Below are positions 1 to 7,738 of a DNA stretch of 64,000 nucleotides, in pieces. Origin of the DNA: CAZLCC01 sp964570845 (GTDB lineage Bacteria; Patescibacteriota; Saccharimonadia; Saccharimonadales; Saccharimonadaceae). The notes under the pieces are model-generated. The model was not told the origin of the DNA. It saw only the letters and a list, made by a program, of their open reading frames with translations, and made no database searches. How positions within the stretch are numbered: position 1 is the stretch's first letter; each line of letters starts with the position of its first letter. Both the position numbers and the translations under genes were made by a program. The stretch spans positions 1-64,000 of the forward strand of contig CAZMZB010000002.1 in the NCBI GenBank assembly GCA_964570845.1, in the 5' to 3' direction.

Positions 1-1383
1 ACCGCCACTAACAGAACCTATACAGCGAATAACACGGTGGTGGTGAGTGTGGAGGGGGGAAGCTTGAGTGCGAGGAAGGTGGATGTGGGCACTGATGGTC
101 GAACGTGTGTTTTAGCCTCCGACAGCCAAATCTACTGCGCTGGCTATGGTGCTTATGGCCAATTAGGTAACAGCAGTACAGCCAGTCAATCGACCTCAGT
201 CAAATTCAACTTGCCAAATGATTGGATAGCTACTGATGTCAGTCTTGGCTATCTTCACACTTGCGTGTTAGCTACAAGCATTTCCGACAGCCAAATCTAC
301 TGCGCTGGCTATGGTGCTAACGGTCAGCTAGGCGATGGGTCTACTACTCAGCGTTCGACACCAGTGAAGTTTAATCTACCAAGCGGGTTAAGAGCGGTAG
401 AAGTAACGGCAGGTAAGTATAACACTTGCGCCATTGCTTCAAACAAAAGAGCGTACTGTGCAGGAAGAAACCAGTACGGGCAATTGGGGATTGGTAATAC
501 TACAGATCAGTCAACCCCAGTAGTTCTTCCTTCGACACTGGAAATAGAGACTCCAGCACAACATATAAATATAGCCGATGACAATATCTGTGTGTTTTAT
601 ATGGACCAGGTAATTTCAGCACCATATTATGCCTGTGCAGGAAGAAACCAGTACGGGCAACTTGGCAATGGTACCACAACTAATAGCTCTAGTGTTGTTG
701 CCTTTCCTGGCGGTCCTCCCTACCAAGCTCAAAGTATATTAAATAGAGAGACTAACGATTCCCGTTATTATGGCCTGTGTGCCATTAGAAGTACGGGTAG
801 ACTATTCTGTGCTGGCTACAATGGCCATGGTCAATTGGGCGACGGGACAACAACAAACCGTTCAACACCAGTACGTTTTGGACCTGATGATCCAGTTGTT
901 GGCGTGGCCACGCAAGATGCTAGCGGTATGTCCGGTCCTAATCATATCTGCGCAATCACTTATTATGCACGTCTTATCTGTGCCGGGCAGAATAGTAGCG
1001 GTCAATTAGGGAATGGGAATACAACAAATCAATCAACTCCGGTACCCTTTGGAAGCAATAACTCGACTAGACAGCCTGTGTATGCGGCATATGTTAGTAC
1101 AGATGGAACATGTGTGCTTGTGAATTCAAACAAAAAAGTTTATTGTGCTGGTCAAAATACTTATGGCAGATTAGGGAATGGGAATACAACAAATCAATCA
1201 ACTCCGGTAGAGTTTCAGTTACCCAATAACTTAATAGCTACCAGACTCAATACTGCTCGCTATCATACATGTGTGCTTGCTTCTGACAACCAGGTATACT
1301 GCGCTGGATATAATAACTATGGTCAGCTTGGAATTGGTAATACAACAAACCAATCCACACCAGTGAAATTTCAATTGCCATAA
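1..1383 (+). CDS. RCC1-repeat surface/secreted protein, 5' end outside window
   Basis: The frame is open from base 1 (translation begins TATNRTYTANN), so the protein starts upstream and the in-frame GTG at 37 is not a credible start. At least eight tandem RCC1/BLIP-II type repeats are visible, each ending in a block like YCAGYNxxGQLGxGxTTxxSTPV, which should fold into a seven- or eight-bladed propeller. Almost every repeat carries two cysteines (TCVLA and YCAG), a regular pattern suggesting disulfides and therefore an extracytoplasmic location. Two blocks at about 1010-1045 and 1173-1208 are nearly identical in DNA, indicating recent internal duplication. RCC1 propellers bind proteins in many systems; a role in host contact is only inference. 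The stop lies six bases from the convergent stop of the next gene. Confidence 0.85.
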   Translation, partial: TATNRTYTANNTVVVSVEGGSLSARKVDVGTDGRTCVLASDSQIYCAGYGAYGQLGNSSTASQSTSVKFNLPNDWIATDVSLGYLHTCVLATSISDSQIYCAGYGANGQLGDGSTTQRSTPVKFNLPSGLRAVEVTAGKYNTCAIASNKRAYCAGRNQYGQLGIGNTTDQSTPVVLPSTLEIETPAQHINIADDNICVFYMDQVISAPYYACAGRNQYGQLGNGTTTNSSSVVAFPGGPPYQAQSILNRETNDSRYYGLCAIRSTGRLFCAGYNGHGQLGDGTTTNRSTPVRFGPDDPVVGVATQDASGMSGPNHICAITYYARLICAGQNSSGQLGNGNTTNQSTPVPFGSNNSTRQPVYAAYVSTDGTCVLVNSNKKVYCAGQNTYGRLGNGNTTNQSTPVEFQLPNNLIATRLNTARYHTCVLASDNQVYCAGYNNYGQLGIGNTTNQSTPVKFQLP

Positions 1384-1389
1384 TAAGAC

Positions 1390-2229
1390 TTAGCTTTTAA
1401 TTTTTACGATTTTTAACTGTCCATCGACGACAATATTGACGCCAAAGGTTTGACCGCGGAAAGCAAGCTGATGACCTGACTCGACTTCCTCAACGCCACG
1501 AATTCGATCGACTTTTTGTAGAGTATCTATAAGAAAGTCGCGTTCTTTATTAGTGTCGCTATCAATCTTATGAGTTACCTGCAGGTTGCGCATTCGTAAA
1601 GCAAAGGGAGCAATGTCATGTGTGGCAGCCCCGATCCATACTTGTTGGTCAGATTTGAATAAATGGCCGAGTAGTTTTTGCCAGAAACTATGGTGATGGT
1701 CGTTCGCAAGTTGATCCAGCTGCCAGAAACGAACGTGGTGGCGATGGCGAGGAGTAGGGGGGGTGCCCTGTTGAATTTGAAAGCCGATATCTTGTCGGCG
1801 ATTAAACAAAAAAAGACTACTAAACGGAGCAGTAGGATAGGGTCTATTGAATAATATGCAAAACCCCTCTCTTAAAATTGAAGTTAAAGTTGTTTTGTCG
1901 GCGGCTGTCCAGCCAGCTTCTTGCATGATGTCAATGAGCTGCTGCTTTGAGTGGCATACAAGGGCGATATTTACAGGGTCGGAAGCCCAGCCGTCGCTGG
2001 TAGTGGCGTAAACCGGAATGTGGTTTGGTTTAATAACAAGCCGCCACAAGCGAACGAGAGCGGGAATAGCGATATACGCAAATAGAGTATAAAGAATAAT
2101 AACGACAAGTAACAAAGGAAGGTGATTATCAAGGTAGGGGAATATACTACGAACAGTAAGGTATACAAAGCCAACTCCAACCACGAATACCATGAGTCGC
2201 CAGGCAATTCTAATAATAATGCCAAACAT
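1390..2229 (-). CDS. LssY_C-domain membrane protein
   Basis: 279 residues. Two hydrophobic segments lie at about residues 5-28 and 35-60, followed by a soluble domain with the features of the LssY C-terminal family (HHVRFWQLD, WIGAATHDIAPF, a late DRIRGV). That domain is found alone or fused to PAP2 phosphatases or DedA-like proteins and its biochemical role is not known; no phosphatase domain is present here. A TATAAT (minus strand, 2243-2238) ends 8 nt before the ATG, so the mRNA is probably nearly leaderless. Convergent with the RCC1 gene. Confidence 0.75.
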   Translation of the reverse strand: MFGIIIRIAWRLMVFVVGVGFVYLTVRSIFPYLDNHLPLLLVVIILYTLFAYIAIPALVRLWRLVIKPNHIPVYATTSDGWASDPVNIALVCHSKQQLIDIMQEAGWTAADKTTLTSILREGFCILFNRPYPTAPFSSLFLFNRRQDIGFQIQQGTPPTPRHRHHVRFWQLDQLANDHHHSFWQKLLGHLFKSDQQVWIGAATHDIAPFALRMRNLQVTHKIDSDTNKERDFLIDTLQKVDRIRGVEEVESGHQLAFRGQTFGVNIVVDGQLKIVKIKS

Positions 2230-2285
2230 TTGTCTGTATTATACCTTAAAAGTCAGAGAAACGCAGAAACAGTGAATAAATATAC

Positions 2286-2314
2286 TTGACTTATTATAAA
2301 GCTTATGCTAGTAT
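2286..2314 (+). promoter_or_regulatory. Promoter, extended -10, leaderless
   Basis: TTGACT at 2286-2291, 17-nt spacer, TAGTAT at 2309-2314 preceded by TGC (extended -10). Only 9 nt separate the -10 from the ATG at 2324, so transcription should begin about at the start codon. Confidence 0.75.
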
Positions 2315-2323
2315 AAAAACATT

Positions 2324-2551
2324 ATGAAAAACACAAAAAAGAAAAACACCACAAAAAACCATGCAGCTGTATGCGATTGTGCTCAGTGTGTTAACGGTAG
2401 TTCTATGGTCGTTTCTCGCACAGCCGAGGACTTCAAGAATACACTGTTGATCGTTTCTGTCGCAATCAATACCTTTTTCTTGGTTGGGTGGCTTACTATT
2501 CAAGTCGCTAACTATTACAGCGCCGAAGCAGTATCGTTAATCATTCGATAA
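2324..2551 (+). CDS. Small single-span membrane protein
   Basis: 75 residues: a Lys/Asn-rich N-terminus, a cysteine pair CDCAQC at about residues 17-22, and one hydrophobic segment at about residues 41-63. A CxCxxC-type cluster next to a membrane span could bind metal, but this is not established. It is translated from a near-leaderless promoter with no Shine-Dalgarno. No family recognised. Confidence 0.6.
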   Translation: MKNTKKKNTTKNHAAVCDCAQCVNGSSMVVSRTAEDFKNTLLIVSVAINTFFLVGWLTIQVANYYSAEAVSLIIR

Positions 2552-2634
2552 GACATCTTGCTTATGGTTGTTGTAAAATAACCCCAAGAAGCAGGGGGAG
2601 TGGCAAAAGTTCACACCCCTGTTTTCATGAGTAG

Positions 2635-2656
2635 TTATCCACAAAAATGTGGATAA
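2635..2656. promoter_or_regulatory. Inverted pair of perfect DnaA boxes
   Basis: TTATCCACA at 2635-2643 and its exact reverse complement TGTGGATAA at 2648-2656, separated by AAAA. TTATCCACA is the consensus high-affinity DnaA box. The pair is about 45 bp upstream of the MraZ operator and about 160 bp upstream of mraZ. No dnaA, dnaN or DUE-like repeat array is in the window, so a regulatory role at the dcw promoter is more likely than an origin. Confidence 0.6.
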
Positions 2657-2699
2657 ATTCTTTTAAGTCATGCCTTCGCCTCAACTTTTACTATTGCAG

Positions 2700-2745
2700 T
2701 GGGTAATAGTGGGTATTACACTGATGTCAGTGGGTAGCAGTGGGT
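2700..2745 (+). promoter_or_regulatory. MraZ operator: four TGGGT direct repeats
   Basis: TGGGT occurs at 2700, 2710, 2731 and 2741. The repeats in each pair are 10 bp apart and the two pairs are 21 bp apart, so all lie on one face of the helix. E. coli MraZ is known to bind TGGGN repeats separated by 5 nt upstream of its own gene; the match here is exact. Expected to mediate autorepression of mraZ and control of the dcw cluster. Confidence 0.85.
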
Positions 2746-2816
2746 AACACCACACGAAAACAAACAAATTAAAAAGCACCACGGAAATTTAAAAACTATT
2801 AATCAGGTAAAAGGGC

Positions 2817-3188
2817 ATGGCAACAGTCGATTATTTTGCGCGCAAACTCGATGAGAAGCGTCGGTTAACAATACCGGCGGAGCTTCGAAATGAATTTGCA
2901 AGCGGAGTGGTTGTGACTCGTGGTTTTGGCAGCTATCTCCACCTTTATCCAAAACAGATTTGGGACAGAGAAGTTGAGCCAGCACTGACGGGCAGTATCC
3001 TGGACGAGAAAGTAGCGGATTTAAATGTTCGTTTTCGCAGCGGGAAAGCTGAAGCAAGCTTGGATATTAAGCAAGGTCGAGTCACACTTGAACAACACTT
3101 GCTTGACTATGCTGGTATTTCAAAAGAAGTCGTGGCAGTCCGAGCCGGTGCCTATTGGCGCATCATGAGCCCAAAAGAAGCTGAGTAA
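2817..3188 (+). CDS. mraZ: Transcriptional regulator MraZ
   Basis: 123 residues, shorter than the usual 140-150. Two SpoVT/AbrB-like half domains: the first with DEKRRLTIPAELR at about residues 12-24, the second with GRVTLEQHLLDYAGI at about residues 85-99. MraZ forms a ring-shaped oligomer that binds TGGGN repeats and represses the dcw cluster; its cognate repeats lie 70-120 bp upstream. First gene of the cluster. Preceded by an AAAAGGG tract a few bases before the ATG. Confidence 0.93.
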   Translation: MATVDYFARKLDEKRRLTIPAELRNEFASGVVVTRGFGSYLHLYPKQIWDREVEPALTGSILDEKVADLNVRFRSGKAEASLDIKQGRVTLEQHLLDYAGISKEVVAVRAGAYWRIMSPKEAE

Positions 3189-3291
3189 GTATAAGTATCC
3201 CTGATTAATAAATAAAAGTACCTTCACAATTTGGTAAAAACAGATAGCAACCGAGGAGAAAAGCTCGCGAGGTCAGCTATCTGGTAGTCAG

Positions 3292-3323
3292 TGGGTGGAC
3301 AGGAGAGCTGCCACCGCTATAAT
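3292..3323 (+). promoter_or_regulatory. Second dcw promoter overlapped by a single MraZ box
   Basis: TGGACA (3296-3301; 5/6 match to TTGACA), 16-nt spacer, perfect TATAAT (3318-3323). A TGGGT box (3292-3296) abuts and overlaps the -35, with the same CAGTGGGT context as the upstream operator copies, so MraZ could also block this promoter. It would drive rsmH onward with a leader of about 175 nt. Upstream, AGATAGC (3242-3248) and GCTATCT (3276-3282) can pair. Confidence 0.65.
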
Positions 3324-3389
3324 AGCTCTTGTACATTCCTTTAAACACACCTCCCAAAAAACTCCACCTCACACATAAGTCTCTCAAAT

Positions 3390-3434
3390 AATAGATGTTT
3401 TGAATTACTTTGTAATTCTCGAGAAGTATCTATT
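3390..3434 (+). promoter_or_regulatory. Long hairpin in the rsmH leader
   Basis: Nested inverted repeats: AATAGAT (3390-3396) with ATCTATT (3428-3434), enclosing GAATTAC (3402-3408), loop TTT, GTAATTC (3412-3418). It lies within the 317-nt gap between mraZ and rsmH and ends about 70 nt before the start codon. No U-tract follows, so it looks like a leader structure rather than a terminator. Confidence 0.5.
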
Positions 3435-3505
3435 TACAAGACAAACAAAAACAAAAACTTCATATAAAAACAAACACATTGACTACCAGTTAGGTGACCT
3501 CGATT

Positions 3506-4402
3506 ATGAGAAAAGAATATCCACCACAACAACTCCACATTCCGGTATTGCTTGAGGCAACGTTGCGTGAGCTTCAGCCGCGAAAAGGCGAGACATATCT
3601 CGACCTAACTGCTGGCTATGGCGGACATGCAGCGGAGTTTATCAAGCATATCAAAGATGAAACACTTGCGACGCTAGTTGACAGAGATGATATGGCAATT
3701 GAGGCTCTTAAAACCAGGTTTAGTAAGGCTCGTCTTTTGCATTCGGATTTTTTATCTGCCGCTAAGCAGTTCATAGCTGAAGGGCAGCAGTTTGATATGG
3801 TGCTTGTTGATTTGGGTGTTTCGTCACCGCAACTTGACATTGCAACGCGAGGATTCTCTTTTTCGCACGATGGTCCGCTTGATATGAGAATGGATCGTCG
3901 AATGACGCTTACTGCCGAGACTATAGTAAACGACTATAGTGAGGCAAGGCTCGCTGAGATTATTCGTCAGTATGGTGAAGAGTCAGGCAGTCAGGCGAAA
4001 AAAATTGCTGCGGCACTTGTGGCGACACGGCCACATCGCAGTACCGCACAGCTCGCTTCTGTTATTGCCAAGTCTTATCGTCGTCCACGGACAAAAATCC
4101 ACCCGGCGACGCGTACTTTTCAAGCACTGCGCATAGTGGTGAATCAAGAACTCAATCAAATTCTTGAACTGCTTCCACTTTTGCCGAAACTTCTCCGAGA
4201 GAAGGGAAGAGTAGGGATTATTAGTTTTCATAGCCTGGAAGATCGGCTCGTTAAGCGCTATTTTAACGAGCAGCAAGCTTCAGGATATGAGGCTGAGTTG
4301 AACATCCTTACTAAAAAACCAATTAGCGGTGCAACCGAAGATGTTCACAACCCGCGTGCACGAAGTGCTAAACTTCGGGTCGCAGCGAAAATAAAAACAT
4401 AG
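3506..4402 (+). CDS. rsmH: 16S rRNA m4C1402 methyltransferase RsmH
   Basis: 298 residues. N(4)-methylates C1402 of 16S rRNA with S-adenosylmethionine. Typical motifs: HIPVLLEATL at the N-terminus, the SAM-binding DLTAGYGGHA, VLVDLGVSSPQLD, GFSFSHDGPLDMRMD, the RTFQALRI stretch and the C-terminal IISFHSLEDRLVKRYF. The ATG at 3506 is chosen over the in-frame GTG at 3494 because AGGTGA (3492-3497) is a Shine-Dalgarno with 8-nt spacing to the ATG and overlaps the GTG. Second gene of the dcw cluster, as in most bacteria. Confidence 0.96.
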   Translation: MRKEYPPQQLHIPVLLEATLRELQPRKGETYLDLTAGYGGHAAEFIKHIKDETLATLVDRDDMAIEALKTRFSKARLLHSDFLSAAKQFIAEGQQFDMVLVDLGVSSPQLDIATRGFSFSHDGPLDMRMDRRMTLTAETIVNDYSEARLAEIIRQYGEESGSQAKKIAAALVATRPHRSTAQLASVIAKSYRRPRTKIHPATRTFQALRIVVNQELNQILELLPLLPKLLREKGRVGIISFHSLEDRLVKRYFNEQQASGYEAELNILTKKPISGATEDVHNPRARSAKLRVAAKIKT

Positions 4403-4414
4403 AAAGGGCTTGTT

Positions 4415-4474
4415 ATGTCAGTAAAGATTGTTGACAAGTCTCGCACGTATAAGGTAGTGGTTAAACACAAATAA
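4415..4474 (+). CDS. Possible 19-residue basic peptide
   Basis: A short ORF (MSVKIVDKSRTYKVVVKHK) preceded by AAAGGG about 6 nt before the ATG, between rsmH and ftsL and followed by a hairpin. It could be a leader peptide or a real small protein. No homologue recognised; the evidence is only the ribosome-binding site and position. Confidence 0.35.
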   Translation: MSVKIVDKSRTYKVVVKHK

Positions 4475-4490
4475 CCCTTCCTTGCGTATG

Positions 4491-4518
4491 ATGTAGCCTC
4501 GAGCGATTGGGGCTACAT
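4491..4518 (+). terminator. Intercistronic hairpin between rsmH and ftsL
   Basis: ATGTAGCC (4491-4498) and GGCTACAT (4511-4518) pair perfectly around a 12-nt loop. The next bases are CCAAAAAG, not a U-tract, so it may attenuate or stabilise mRNA rather than terminate fully. Confidence 0.4.
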
Positions 4519-4556
4519 CCAAAAAGACAAACATAAACATAAACAGAGAGAAACAC

Positions 4557-4910
4557 ATGTCGTACTATAGAAGTAGCGCATTACAAACAAGTCGTCAGGA
4601 CAGACGATGGCGTCGGAATCAAAATACAATAACCTTTGAGTCAACCGCAAAACTTGGAGTCGTTTCACATACCGTGTTGGTGGCATTAATGGTCGCTGTT
4701 TTAGGACTTATTTATCTTACACAGATTACAAAAACAAGCACGTATGGCTATGAGTTAAGTGATATAAACAGTGAAAAAACTAAACTCCTTAGCCAAAAGA
4801 GCGATCTAGAGGTTGAAAATGCGCGTCTTCAGGCGCTTGAGCGTATCCAAAGTAGTGAAGTGGCAAGCAATATGAGTAAGCCAGCGAGTGTCGACACCAT
4901 CCGAAATTAA
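4557..4910 (+). CDS. ftsL: FtsL-like division protein
   Basis: 117 residues. A basic cytoplasmic N-terminus (about residues 1-32), one membrane span (about 34-57), then a periplasm-side heptad-rich coiled coil (about 65-105). This is the FtsL/DivIC bitopic architecture, and the position between rsmH and ftsI is the conserved dcw position of ftsL. Sequence identity in this family is low, so the call rests on topology plus synteny. FtsL works with FtsQ and FtsB/DivIC to activate the FtsWI septal synthase. Confidence 0.8.
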   Translation: MSYYRSSALQTSRQDRRWRRNQNTITFESTAKLGVVSHTVLVALMVAVLGLIYLTQITKTSTYGYELSDINSEKTKLLSQKSDLEVENARLQALERIQSSEVASNMSKPASVDTIRN

Positions 4911-4935
4911 TAAGTGATTAGTATAAAATAGAGAC

Positions 4936-6684
4936 ATGAAGCCATTATTGAAGCGATATGGAAGATCCAGGGTACTTGCCTTTGGTCTTTTGGCCATGAT
5001 GGCTCTTTTTGTGTTTCAGCTTTTTTATTTACAGATTATTCGCCACGGTTATTATAAGGAATTAGCAGAGCAAGAACATATGGCTAAGTTCGATGTGCCG
5101 GCAAAACGGGGTAAGATCTATGCCAGAGAAGGTGACACTATCATTCCATTGGTATTAAATCAGCCAGTTTATACTGTATTTGGTGATCCACAGGAAATTG
5201 GAGATAAACAAAAGGCTATTGAGGCGGTGCAGCGTATTGCTGGAGGCAATGTGGTGCAGGGATTTGAAAAGAAGCTTGACGATAAAAAGCTGCGATATGT
5301 TGTTATGGCTCGTCAGCTCACCAGACAACAGGCAGAGCTTTTGAAGAAAGAAGATATATTTGGTGTAGGGTTACAGGAGGCGGACCAGCGGGTGTATCCG
5401 GAAGGGAGCTTAGCGGGGCAGCTGCTTGGCTATGTTAACGCAGATGGCAAAGGGCAGTATGGAATTGAAGGAGCGCTTGATAAGCGCCTGCGAGGTGAGC
5501 CCGGTGTTTTGCAAACGATTACAGATGTTCGCCGAATTCCACTCACTATTGGCGGTAATGACATCAGGAAGCCAGCTAAAGATGGTGATAATTTAGTACT
5601 GACAATTGATAGGAATGTTCAGTCGTATGCTGAACAGGCTTTAAAACGCGGTTTAGACAATTCTGGAGCGACGACAGGTAACATCGTGGTGATGGACCCA
5701 AATACCGGCGGAGTGCTTGCCATGGCGAATTATCCGAATTATGATCCGTCAAAATATAGTGAAATAACTGATTATGCGGTACTACAGAACAGGGCGGTGA
5801 GTGAGCCGTTTGAGCCGGGTTCGGTGATTAAGGTACTGAGTATGGGAGTTGGACTTGATACCGGGGCAGTGAAACGGGATAGTACTTTTAATAATACGGG
5901 GTCAATTCAGGTTGATGATACAAAGATCAGCAATATTGAAGAAGATCCGATTAATCCGGCGGCAACCATGACCGATGTACTACATTATTCGCTTAACACT
6001 GGTGTAGTGCATGTTTTACAGCAGATGGGCGGTGGTTCGGTGAATAGACAAGCCAGGGATAAGTTATATGATTATTATAAAAACCACTTCTTTTTTGGAA
6101 AAAACACTGGTATCGAACAGGCGGGTGAACAGCCGGGAATTTTGATTAGTCCGGATGAAGAGCAGGGGAATAATGTTCGCTATGCGAATATGGTATTTGG
6201 TCAGGGTGTTGATATGACGATGATTCAAGTTACTGCAGCTTTCTCGGCAACAATGAACGGCGGTACCTACTATAAGCCAACACTGATTTATGGTATGAAA
6301 AAAGATGATAGCGTTGAAAAGCAGAAGCCTCAAGTGGTACGAAAAAATGTCTTAACACCTGAGAATTCGGCAACTCTGAGAGATATGACCTATCAAGCTC
6401 GTCAACTTGGGCTTTTCAAAGGTAAAGATACGCCTGGTTATATTGTTGGGGGGAAGACAGGAACATCAGAAGTGATTGATCCGGCAACGGGAAAATATTC
6501 TGAGGATAATTCAATTGGAACGTACCTAGGATTTGGCGGGAATGAAAAGACACGATATGTCATAATGGTACAGGTAAAAGACTCAAAGTTACCTGGCTAT
6601 GCCGGTACGGTTGCGGCAGGTCCAATTTTTACTGATATGTCTAACTGGATGATTGATTACTTAAAAATACCGCCTATAAGATAA
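4936..6684 (+). CDS. ftsI: Septal peptidoglycan transpeptidase (class B PBP)
   Basis: 582 residues. A single N-terminal signal anchor (about residues 14-36), PBP dimerisation domain, then a transpeptidase domain with the three active-site motifs: SVIK with the acylated Ser at about 296, SLN at about 352, and KTGTS starting at about 507. Crosslinks septal peptidoglycan in complex with FtsW. No PASTA domains. TATAAA at 4922-4927 lies 8 nt before the ATG, so an internal near-leaderless promoter is possible. Followed by mraY after 10 nt. Confidence 0.95.
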   Translation: MKPLLKRYGRSRVLAFGLLAMMALFVFQLFYLQIIRHGYYKELAEQEHMAKFDVPAKRGKIYAREGDTIIPLVLNQPVYTVFGDPQEIGDKQKAIEAVQRIAGGNVVQGFEKKLDDKKLRYVVMARQLTRQQAELLKKEDIFGVGLQEADQRVYPEGSLAGQLLGYVNADGKGQYGIEGALDKRLRGEPGVLQTITDVRRIPLTIGGNDIRKPAKDGDNLVLTIDRNVQSYAEQALKRGLDNSGATTGNIVVMDPNTGGVLAMANYPNYDPSKYSEITDYAVLQNRAVSEPFEPGSVIKVLSMGVGLDTGAVKRDSTFNNTGSIQVDDTKISNIEEDPINPAATMTDVLHYSLNTGVVHVLQQMGGGSVNRQARDKLYDYYKNHFFFGKNTGIEQAGEQPGILISPDEEQGNNVRYANMVFGQGVDMTMIQVTAAFSATMNGGTYYKPTLIYGMKKDDSVEKQKPQVVRKNVLTPENSATLRDMTYQARQLGLFKGKDTPGYIVGGKTGTSEVIDPATGKYSEDNSIGTYLGFGGNEKTRYVIMVQVKDSKLPGYAGTVAAGPIFTDMSNWMIDYLKIPPIR

Positions 6685-6694
6685 AGGAGAATGT

Positions 6695-7738
6695 ATGCTC
6701 GAAGGAATAACCCTTGCCCAATTAACAAACGAGATGGTGAAAGTTTTTGCACTGAGTGTGGGAGCGTTTCTTTTAGCTATGATACTGACGCCCATATATA
6801 CATTTGCAGCATATCGCTATCGCTTTTGGAAAAAACAACGCAGCACTTCAACAACGGGAGAGGCATTAAAAGTTTTTACCAAATTGCATGCTGAAAAATT
6901 CAAGCGAAATATCCCAACGATGGCTGGCTTGATTGGAGTTATTTCGATTACCGTTATCACCCTCGCATTTAATTTGGATAGAGAACAAACATGGCTGCCT
7001 TTAGCGGCACTGCTTGGCGGTGGGGCAATTGGGCTGCTTGATGATGTTATTAATATAAAAGGTCTTGGTGGTGGCGTGAAAGGGCTTCGCTCAAGTGTGA
7101 AATTTTTGATGATTGCAGCGGTAGCAGCACTGCTTGCATGGTTCTTTTATGTAAAACTTGGTTATGTTGGCGTGCAAATTCCATTTGTTGGTGAACTTCA
7201 TATTGGACTTTGGATTGTACCACTTTTTATTTTTGCAGTGATTGCTACAGGGAATGCGGTGAATATCAGTGATGGACTTGACGGTTTGGCGGGTGGCTTA
7301 CTCGCAACGGCGTATGGTGTATTCGCAGTCATCGCACTTTTGCAGGGTAATTTTGGCATTGCCGGGTTTTGTTTCACTGTTCTTGGCGTGTTACTTAGTT
7401 ATATCTGGTTTAATATTTATCCGGCACGGTTTTTCATGGGGGATGTGGGATCATTTGCGTTTGGGACGTCGTTGGGTGTGGTGGCGATGCTGACTGACAC
7501 ATTGTTTCTCCTCCCTGTTATTGGGCTTCTTTTCGTCCTTGAGGCTGGCTCAAGCTTGATTCAGATTATGAGTAAGAAACTATTTAAAAAGAAAATATTC
7601 ATCTCAGCACCGCTTCATCATCATCTGGAGGCAAAAGGATGGCCTGAAACAAAAGTCACTATGCGTTTTTGGGTGATAGCACAGGTCACTGGTTTTGCTG
7701 GATTACTCCTTGCGCTTGTTGGGGGGTATATACGATAA
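6695..7738 (+). CDS. mraY: Phospho-N-acetylmuramoyl-pentapeptide transferase
   Basis: 347 residues, about 10 membrane spans. Transfers phospho-MurNAc-pentapeptide from UDP to undecaprenyl phosphate to make lipid I. Diagnostic segments: LLDDVINI (Asp-Asp near residue 115), NAVNISDGLDGLAGG, FFMGDVGS, and the PLHHHLE loop. AAGGAG precedes the ATG. The stop TAA overlaps the ATG of ftsW by one base (TAATG), indicating translational coupling. Confidence 0.97.
   Translation: MLEGITLAQLTNEMVKVFALSVGAFLLAMILTPIYTFAAYRYRFWKKQRSTSTTGEALKVFTKLHAEKFKRNIPTMAGLIGVISITVITLAFNLDREQTWLPLAALLGGGAIGLLDDVINIKGLGGGVKGLRSSVKFLMIAAVAALLAWFFYVKLGYVGVQIPFVGELHIGLWIVPLFIFAVIATGNAVNISDGLDGLAGGLLATAYGVFAVIALLQGNFGIAGFCFTVLGVLLSYIWFNIYPARFFMGDVGSFAFGTSLGVVAMLTDTLFLLPVIGLLFVLEAGSSLIQIMSKKLFKKKIFISAPLHHHLEAKGWPETKVTMRFWVIAQVTGFAGLLLALVGGYIR

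Noticed and set aside
2635..2656. Chromosomal origin of replication
   Set aside because: Only two DnaA boxes, no DUE-like AT repeats beside them and no dnaA/dnaN/rpmH; kept as DnaA boxes only.
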